Assembly: GCA_003116975.1 (NCBI GenBank)
Contig: BGKB01000022.1
Span: 496,001 to 560,000 of the forward strand
Origin: Aurantiochytrium sp. KH105
Taxonomy: Eukaryota; Sar; Bigyra; Thraustochytrida; Thraustochytriidae
Reading direction: 5' to 3'
DNA length: 64,000 bases
The position numbers were made by a program, and so were the translations under genes. This document shows positions 58,468 to 64,000 of the stretch, piece after piece. Within the stretch, counting starts at the first letter, position 1, and each line of letters starts with the position of its first letter. Below the pieces are notes generated by a model, which saw nothing but the letters and a program-made list of their open reading frames with translations, made no database searches and had not been told where the DNA came from.

Positions 58468-61400
58468 ATGGCGGACGACTGGCGACGCCGAGATCGCGAT
58501 GGCCCCGGCGCGGGACCCGGCGGCGGCGGCGGCGGCCGAGCAGCACCGCGCGCGCAGAGGGGAGGCCGGAGCGGAGGCGGCGGCGGCGGCCGGAACGGCA
58601 ACTTTGGCCGTAGACATGGGCATGGTGGGAACAACAACAGCAGCAGCAACAACAGCCACAGCAACAGCAATAACAACAATCTTGGGAACTTTAGAGGCGG
58701 GGCCGCCGACCAGGGGAGCGGGTGGACAACCGTGGGCGGCGGAGGCCGCTTCTCGCACCCGTCGCCAACTTCGTCCGTGGCGTCCGGACCTGCCTCGGCG
58801 CCCATGCCACCCGGCGGTGCAGTCCCACTCAACCGACGAGATTTCTCTTCGCAAAAGGATGCCGTCGCGGCTGCCGGAATCTCCGAGAACCAGGAAATCA
58901 AAAATGTCAAGGTCGTGGAAGTCGGCGTTGGAGGCACGCTAGTGGAGCTGAAGCAAAACATCTTTGGTCTCGTGAGCGGACTGGAACTTCAATCTGCGAA
59001 CGGCACGCTCGAAGTCGTGGTTGTGACCAAAGTGCTGGCCTCGGGTCTTGTGCTTCTGCGCTGGGGCCTGGCACGCGAACCGGAAAAGGACGGTCCGCTC
59101 ATCATTCTCGATCTCAATGGCGTGCTCGTGAATCGGCCAAACTTCAAGGACCGTGGCCGCCACGGGCCTCCCGGCAGTCGCCCGACCTTTACGCGGCGAC
59201 CCTTTTGCGATGAATTCATCCACTTTTGCATGGAGCACTTTCATGTTGGCGTGTGGTCTTGCGGCAAAAGCCAGAACATGGAGATGGAACTCTTTGATGC
59301 GTATCCGGGACGGGTGCTCTTCCAATGGGACCAGGAGAAGTCCACCAATGAATGGCCTCGGAGGTCCGTCGTGTCCGAGGCGAAGCCCCTTTTTCTCAAG
59401 GATCTGAACAACATCTGGAGCGCCTTTGAAGGCCGCTTCACGGCTGCAAATACCTTGCTGCTCGATAACCACGCGGAAAAATTTGAGCGCAACCCCGTGG
59501 CAACCTGTGTCCTGGTTCCAGACTTTGATGCGCAACATCCTGACAACATCTTGAGCCCCACGGGTGACTTTTGCCGCGCGCTGGCACAGTACGCGACAGA
59601 AGCGACACGGGAAGGAAGTTCGCGTCCGGCAAGTCTGGATTCTATTCAGCAAGTCTACCTGCGCGATCGTCTGGCGACCGTCTTTACGTCGAGCGAGATC
59701 ATGAAGAGAAACTGCCCGGACCGAGATGTTGGCTTTTACATGCAACATCGCGACATACCGGGCCCGCGTGCAGAGCCTTTCCGACTCTCCAAGCTCCTTT
59801 CCGTTGGGCAAGAGCACAAGCGCTGGGTCGTTTGCGAGAAGTCGGATGGCGTGCGCCACATGCTTCTAGGCTTACCCGGGCCGGGACGCGAATGCTTTCT
59901 TGTCGATCGCGCATGGAATTTTCGCTACGTCGGTTCCTTCGAGGCCAACAACGCGGACGGTGATGAACTGGATTCCAAGGATGACTGGCTTCTGTTGGAT
60001 GGTGAGATTGTTGCTGAAAATGGGTACCTTATCTTTGACGTCGTTCGCCTCGGCGCACGAGACGTGGGTGCTCTTCCGAATTTACGTGAACGCATGAGCC
60101 TTTGGCACGACTTTCGTGGCGATCGTGATTCGCTTGGTAATCTTTCTTTGATTGACAAGGTGTTCGTGGACCTTTGTGAGATTTCGACGCTGCAAGAGGC
60201 GGCACACACCTTTACCTACCCACACGTGGGCGAGGTGTCTTGCGACGGATTGGTGCTTACTCCTCTGCAAAAGAATTATTACGAGTATACGGTCATCAAG
60301 TACAAGCCCGTGGAAGAGCTGACGGTGGACTTTCGCATCTTCACTCGGGATCTCAATGGTAAAAAGCCTCGCGTGCCATTACACTTGTCAGACCATGTCA
60401 CTGTCGCAGGGCGATCTGGAATGACAGACATTGAGACGAGCGAGGGCATAGTGGACGATAAGTTGCGTGATGAGATCAATCGACACGGCGGCAATCGCGG
60501 GCGCGGCGGATCGCGGAAACCGTCCAGCACGATTGTGGAATGTCGCTTTGACAAAGACTTGGGCGCATGGCGCGGGGTTCGCGGGCGTTTTGACAAGGTT
60601 CGCCCGAACTCTCTCCGAACGGGATGGAGCGTTATCGAATCTGTTGCTGAAGCCGTTTCTGTTGAGGACCTCATTCAGCGCGTCGAGGCACTAGTGCAAG
60701 AATACCCGGAAGGCATCATTGAGGAGAACGAAGTCGCCACGGTCGCTGCGCACTATAATGAGCGGCAAAGCGAGCGAAACAATAAGGGCAGGGATCAGCT
60801 CGATGCTGGCATTGCGAATCTGCGCAAGTTAAACAATTGGGCAAAGGCGGTCATGATTCACGAATGCTGCATGGGCAAACTGACGAACGGTCCGGAGACA
60901 AAGTCGTCCTCCGCGAGTCTGCCAGGTATTCCCAAGATGCTAGGACCGAATTCGAGAAATATGAGCCACAAGGCCGTCCGCGAAGCGGAGCGCGCGCAAC
61001 CCAAACGTCAGGTACCTATGCGCATTCTAGATTTGGCGTGTGGGCGCGGAGGGGACCTTGCCAAGTGGCGTGCGAGCGCGGCAACAATTCAGTCCTATGT
61101 CGGGGTCGATATTGCAAGCGTGGCACTGGAAGAGGCGCGTCGTCGCGCCCCCTCCGGCAATCAGCACGTCTTTGTGGAAGGAGACATCTCCGATCCTGCA
61201 CTGGAGGAGCATGAAGCCTTCAAGGGCCAATCATTTGATGTTGTAAGCACCCAGTTCGCCTTTCATTATCTATGCGGCGAGGAAGATCGCTGTGAGCGCT
61301 TCTTTTCGCTCTGCAGCAATGCGCTCTCCAGTCCCGCGCAGACTGTGGAAGGACAGGACACTTTCGAGCCGCTTTTGCTCGTGTCAACCACGGACGCAGA

Positions 61401-61776
61401 CGTCTTGCACGCACGCCAACCCAATTTCTCCAACAAGGTGTGCGCCGTGTCCTTTGCGGATCCTCTACCCGCTGATCCAGCAGACATCGCTTTTGGAAGT
61501 GCCTACAGCTTTTCCCTTGGCGATGCTGTTCAGGACTGCAAGGAGTTCGTTGTCCCCGAAGCGCGCATCAAAGCGATGGCAGCTCGCCACGGCCTCGAGC
61601 TCGTCGTCTCTCAGAACCTTTCTGCCTTTGTATCAGACAAGTGCAAGGCGTACGAGGCAATGCTGCACTCGATGTCTGTGATTGGTCACAAAACGCAGGG
61701 CAGGCCCCCGATGTCTCAGGACGAGTGGGAGGCCATTCAGCTTTACAAGATGATGGTCTTTAGAAAAACAAAATAG
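58468..61776 (+). CDS. mRNA capping enzyme: FCP1-like domain + guanylyltransferase + cap N7-methyltransferase
   Basis: A 1,102-residue fusion. Residues 1-100 are Gly/Arg/Asn-rich. Residues ~209-365 form an FCP1/NIF HAD domain: LDLNGVLVN (D215, N217), then RRPFCDEFIHFC, VGVWSCGKSQN, KPLFLKDLNNIW and NTLLLDNHAEKFERNP, close to the DLNG class known from plants. The guanylyltransferase (~430-690) has motif I KSDGVR (K458, GMP-binding lysine), LLLDGEIV, SCDGLVLTP and KYKPVEELTVDF. The cap methyltransferase (~780-1102) has LDLACGRGGDLAKW (D855 onward) and VVSTQFAFHYL. Together the second and third domains would add GMP to the 5' diphosphate end of nascent mRNA and methylate it at N7. No RNA triphosphatase domain is visible. 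The nucleophile D215 is kept, but the second HAD Asp is Asn. Confidence 0.9.
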   Translation: MADDWRRRDRDGPGAGPGGGGGGRAAPRAQRGGRSGGGGGGRNGNFGRRHGHGGNNNSSSNNSHSNSNNNNLGNFRGGAADQGSGWTTVGGGGRFSHPSPTSSVASGPASAPMPPGGAVPLNRRDFSSQKDAVAAAGISENQEIKNVKVVEVGVGGTLVELKQNIFGLVSGLELQSANGTLEVVVVTKVLASGLVLLRWGLAREPEKDGPLIILDLNGVLVNRPNFKDRGRHGPPGSRPTFTRRPFCDEFIHFCMEHFHVGVWSCGKSQNMEMELFDAYPGRVLFQWDQEKSTNEWPRRSVVSEAKPLFLKDLNNIWSAFEGRFTAANTLLLDNHAEKFERNPVATCVLVPDFDAQHPDNILSPTGDFCRALAQYATEATREGSSRPASLDSIQQVYLRDRLATVFTSSEIMKRNCPDRDVGFYMQHRDIPGPRAEPFRLSKLLSVGQEHKRWVVCEKSDGVRHMLLGLPGPGRECFLVDRAWNFRYVGSFEANNADGDELDSKDDWLLLDGEIVAENGYLIFDVVRLGARDVGALPNLRERMSLWHDFRGDRDSLGNLSLIDKVFVDLCEISTLQEAAHTFTYPHVGEVSCDGLVLTPLQKNYYEYTVIKYKPVEELTVDFRIFTRDLNGKKPRVPLHLSDHVTVAGRSGMTDIETSEGIVDDKLRDEINRHGGNRGRGGSRKPSSTIVECRFDKDLGAWRGVRGRFDKVRPNSLRTGWSVIESVAEAVSVEDLIQRVEALVQEYPEGIIEENEVATVAAHYNERQSERNNKGRDQLDAGIANLRKLNNWAKAVMIHECCMGKLTNGPETKSSSASLPGIPKMLGPNSRNMSHKAVREAERAQPKRQVPMRILDLACGRGGDLAKWRASAATIQSYVGVDIASVALEEARRRAPSGNQHVFVEGDISDPALEEHEAFKGQSFDVVSTQFAFHYLCGEEDRCERFFSLCSNALSSPAQTVEGQDTFEPLLLVSTTDADVLHARQPNFSNKVCAVSFADPLPADPADIAFGSAYSFSLGDAVQDCKEFVVPEARIKAMAARHGLELVVSQNLSAFVSDKCKAYEAMLHSMSVIGHKTQGRPPMSQDEWEAIQLYKMMVFRKTK

Positions 61777-61818
61777 GTTAGACGCTTTTTGCATGCCCCT
61801 GGTGTATCATTTCGGGTT

Positions 61819-63972
61819 CTAGGAAGGAAGCATGAGAGACTCTTCCAGGCTCTTGTAAGCACCTTGCTGCTTTTGTTGGGCAGCCCGCAAGTCTTCAATG
61901 AGTTTGCGCTCAAGATCCTCGAGGCGCTGCACCTCCTCTTCCTTTTGTTTGACTCGCTGCGCCTCGTGAGCGAGCTGGCGAGCTTTTTCTGCTTGTCGCT
62001 GCCGATGAAACTCTGCCTCGCGCCTTTGCTGCTCCTCGCGCTTCCGACGGACTTGATCCAGGCGCGCCTTGCGCTTTTGCTCCTTTTCCTGCAGCCACTT
62101 GGCCTCCATCTTCTTCTTTTCTGCAAGAATACGCTGTTTCTCCTCTTGGCACTGCTGCGTAAGCGTGCGCTTGTGTACGAATTGCTTTTTCAGGACCTCT
62201 TGTCGTTTCTCGCGAGCGTGCGTCCTCAGCTTTTTGTTCTTTTCTGTGTCTTGAATGATCAGCGTTGTGTTGCTTGCCTTGTGGTTCTGCAGCGCCTGCG
62301 AGCGTTCCAGGCGCTCTCGACGCTGCTCTCGGATTTGGTCCACCCGATCCTCGGTCTCTGCGATCTTCTTCTGCGTCGCGTCGTGCTCGCTCTTGAGATG
62401 TTGCAGACGGTTTTTTAGCAGCTGAATGTCTTCCTCCAGATTCTTGCGCTTTTTCTTCTCCTTGCGTAGGCCATCCTGTACTTCGGCAATGGTCCAGGTG
62501 CTTACCTCTGCATACTCTTCCGAGTCATCCTCGACCTCATTCTTTGCTGCTGTACTCCTTCCTTTTATGCCAGTTCGCAAACTCATGGGCGTTCCGGGTG
62601 TTCCGTCATCTTTGCTTTCTGCGTCATCTCGCTCGCGATCTTTGTCAGGAGATAGATTTAGGCTTTCCCGCTGCACCGATCGAGAGCTGCTCTTCTGGGA
62701 ACGTGGGCTACTTTGCGGTGATTCAGCATCATCGGCTTGCTGCGAGTGAAGACTGGTTTCTTCTTCCAGCCGCAAGCTGCTTTTCTCTTGCGAGCGAGCA
62801 CTGCTCTTTTCTTGCGAGCGAGCACTGCTCTTTTCCTGTGAACGAGCGCTACTTTTTTCTTGGGAGCGAGCACTGCTCTTTTCTTGCGAGCGAGCGCTGC
62901 TTTTTTCCTTTGAGCGAGCACTGCTCTTTTCCTGTGAACGAGCACTGCTCCTTTCTTGCGAGCGGGCACTGTTCTTTTCTTGCGAGCGAGCACTGCTTTC
63001 TTCCTTTGAGCGAGCACTGCTCTTTTCCTGTGAACGAGCGCTACTCTTTTCTTGGGAGCGAGCGCTACTCTTTTCTTGGGAGCGAGCACTGCTCTTCTCC
63101 TGTGAACGAGCGCTACCTTTTTGCGAAGACGCATTCTCGGATACGACTTTTCCATTTGACTCAGCTGCTTCGGACTCCTCGCGATTATTGTTCTCTTCGC
63201 TTTCGGAACTTGATCCCTCTTCGCGCCTCGGAGAGCGTTGCGATGACCTAGAGTTGCGCCGGCTTCTTGCACTAGCCGATCCCTCTTCTCTTGACTTTTC
63301 CTCGGCCACCTCGTCTTCATCCACATCAGATGCAAACTCTGCATTGTTCTGGTCGTCGTCGCCGCCGCCATTCTGCTTGGTTTCTTCGTCACTTTCTCGC
63401 TTTTCTTCCACGTCCTCTTCTGCATTCCTCTCGTCTCCCTCATCGTCAGTTCCCTTGGGAGTTTGCATGTCGCGAGATGAAGCTTTGTCGCCCTCGTTTG
63501 TCTCGTCAGGATCGCCAGCACTGAGCTCTGCTTTGGACGTCTCGTTCCCATCGTCGTGAGCGGAACTCTGGACGTCATCTCCATTCTTTGATTCTTGTTC
63601 TGCATTATTCTTTTCTTCTTCTTCGCGATGTGCATCTTCTGCGTACTGGATCTTGGAGGTCTTGTCATGACCAGGAGCATTCTCTTCCGGCTCATCGTTT
63701 GCTGCAGTGTGATTTTCCTCGCCGGATTCGGTCTTTTCTTCTCCTACTTCTGCGTCATCTTGTTTTTCCTCAGATTCAGGGTCGTCATCGAGCTTGTTTT
63801 CATCGTCTGGAAGGACATCACGGCCCTGCTCATCGTCCTCAGCTGCCTTTGCTTCGCCTGCTGCGTCGTCTTCATTTCCACGCTCCGCTTCCTCCTTGGT
63901 TCCTTGCAAACGACCGCTTCGCGGCCGTTCGTTGCCATCGGCATCGTTGACCTTTTCCTCGTTGTCTGCCAT
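61819..63972 (-). CDS. Acidic, repeat-bearing coiled-coil protein
   Basis: A 717-residue protein from the ATG at 63972. Residues 1-285 are highly acidic and hydrophilic. A tandem array of about 14 copies of an 8-residue unit SSARSQEK follows. A Ser/Gln stretch leads to a charged, mostly continuous coiled coil (about 480-700; Glu/Lys/Arg/Gln-rich, with TWTIAEVQDGLRKEKKKRKNLEEDIQLL). No known domain is seen. Its composition resembles cytoskeletal or flagellar coiled-coil proteins, but there is no specific evidence. Its stop is only 42 bp from the stop of the capping-enzyme gene, so the 3'UTRs probably overlap. Confidence 0.75.
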   Translation of the reverse strand: MADNEEKVNDADGNERPRSGRLQGTKEEAERGNEDDAAGEAKAAEDDEQGRDVLPDDENKLDDDPESEEKQDDAEVGEEKTESGEENHTAANDEPEENAPGHDKTSKIQYAEDAHREEEEKNNAEQESKNGDDVQSSAHDDGNETSKAELSAGDPDETNEGDKASSRDMQTPKGTDDEGDERNAEEDVEEKRESDEETKQNGGGDDDQNNAEFASDVDEDEVAEEKSREEGSASARSRRNSRSSQRSPRREEGSSSESEENNNREESEAAESNGKVVSENASSQKGSARSQEKSSARSQEKSSARSQEKSSARSQEKSSARSKEESSARSQEKNSARSQERSSARSQEKSSARSKEKSSARSQEKSSARSQEKSSARSQEKSSARSQEKSSARSQEKSSLRLEEETSLHSQQADDAESPQSSPRSQKSSSRSVQRESLNLSPDKDRERDDAESKDDGTPGTPMSLRTGIKGRSTAAKNEVEDDSEEYAEVSTWTIAEVQDGLRKEKKKRKNLEEDIQLLKNRLQHLKSEHDATQKKIAETEDRVDQIREQRRERLERSQALQNHKASNTTLIIQDTEKNKKLRTHAREKRQEVLKKQFVHKRTLTQQCQEEKQRILAEKKKMEAKWLQEKEQKRKARLDQVRRKREEQQRREAEFHRQRQAEKARQLAHEAQRVKQKEEEVQRLEDLERKLIEDLRAAQQKQQGAYKSLEESLMLPS
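62776..63117 (-). repeat. In-frame 24-bp tandem repeat (about 14 units)
   Basis: Near-identical 24-bp units (on the + strand GAGCACTGCTCTTTTCTTGC and variants) encode the 8-residue unit SSARSQEK. Variants such as SSARSKEE and NSARSQER mark older copies. All units keep the frame. Confidence 0.95.
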
Positions 63973-64000
63973 CGTGCGCTCGCCTATCTTGGTGCGTCAA

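Noticed and set aside
62776-63117. Possible CRISPR-like array
   Set aside because: Units are contiguous 24-bp repeats without spacers and encode an in-frame protein repeat in a eukaryotic gene.
1-64000. tRNA, rRNA and spliceosomal RNA genes
   Set aside because: No cloverleaf, B-box pattern or conserved snRNA segment was convincing by eye in any spacer; a covariance-model scan would settle it.

Overview
The window looks like nuclear DNA of a GC-rich, intron-poor, flagellate-forming protist. A thraustochytrid or other labyrinthulomycete (Stramenopiles) fits best. The evidence is long uninterrupted reading frames with AATAAA poly(A) signals, an IFT20 gene, the WRKY19-like C-x-C/HGGG zinc-finger family typical of stramenopiles, a CENP-I kinetochore gene, a mitochondrial ribosomal protein with a transit peptide, and kinesin, MORN and IQ proteins. 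The assignment is inference; no rRNA or other marker gene is present. I see no transposase, reverse transcriptase, integrase, viral gene, CRISPR array, tRNA or rRNA.

Layout. 0-6.3 kb: short-chain dehydrogenase with a duplicated 3' end (+), secreted PAN/apple-like protein (-), IFT20 (-), and a METTL21-type methyltransferase (+), the only gene with introns I could establish (three exons). 6.3-19.2 kb: a SKICH/DUF4062/STAND-NTPase giant (+), a protein kinase (-), an ankyrin-like/Rossmann methyltransferase-like protein (+) and a four-TM surface protein with a huge extracellular loop (-). 19.2-22.9 kb: gene-free, GC-rich, repeat-laden spacer. 22.9-40.4 kb: C2C2 zinc protein (+), CENP-I (-), mS45/Bot1-like mitoribosomal protein (+), UBZ4 zinc-finger protein (-), kinesin (+), aspartoacylase-like fusion (+), IQ-WW-C2H2-SAP-MORN protein (-). 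40.4-47.1 kb: gene-free spacer rich in tetranucleotide repeats. 47.1-64 kb: poly-Q zinc-finger regulator (+), a 2,414-residue membrane protein fused to a PelF-like GT4 glycosyltransferase (+), a capping enzyme fusing an FCP1-like domain, guanylyltransferase and cap methyltransferase (+), and a coiled-coil protein with 8-residue repeats (-).

There is no operon logic. Genes alternate strand. Convergent pairs are packed tightly (two pairs have stop codons about 40 bp apart), whereas the longest non-coding stretches lie between divergent starts. Several genes carry tetranucleotide microsatellites just before the start codon. The most interesting loci are the capping-enzyme fusion, the PelF-like membrane glycosyltransferase, the SKICH/STAND protein and the aspartoacylase fusion.
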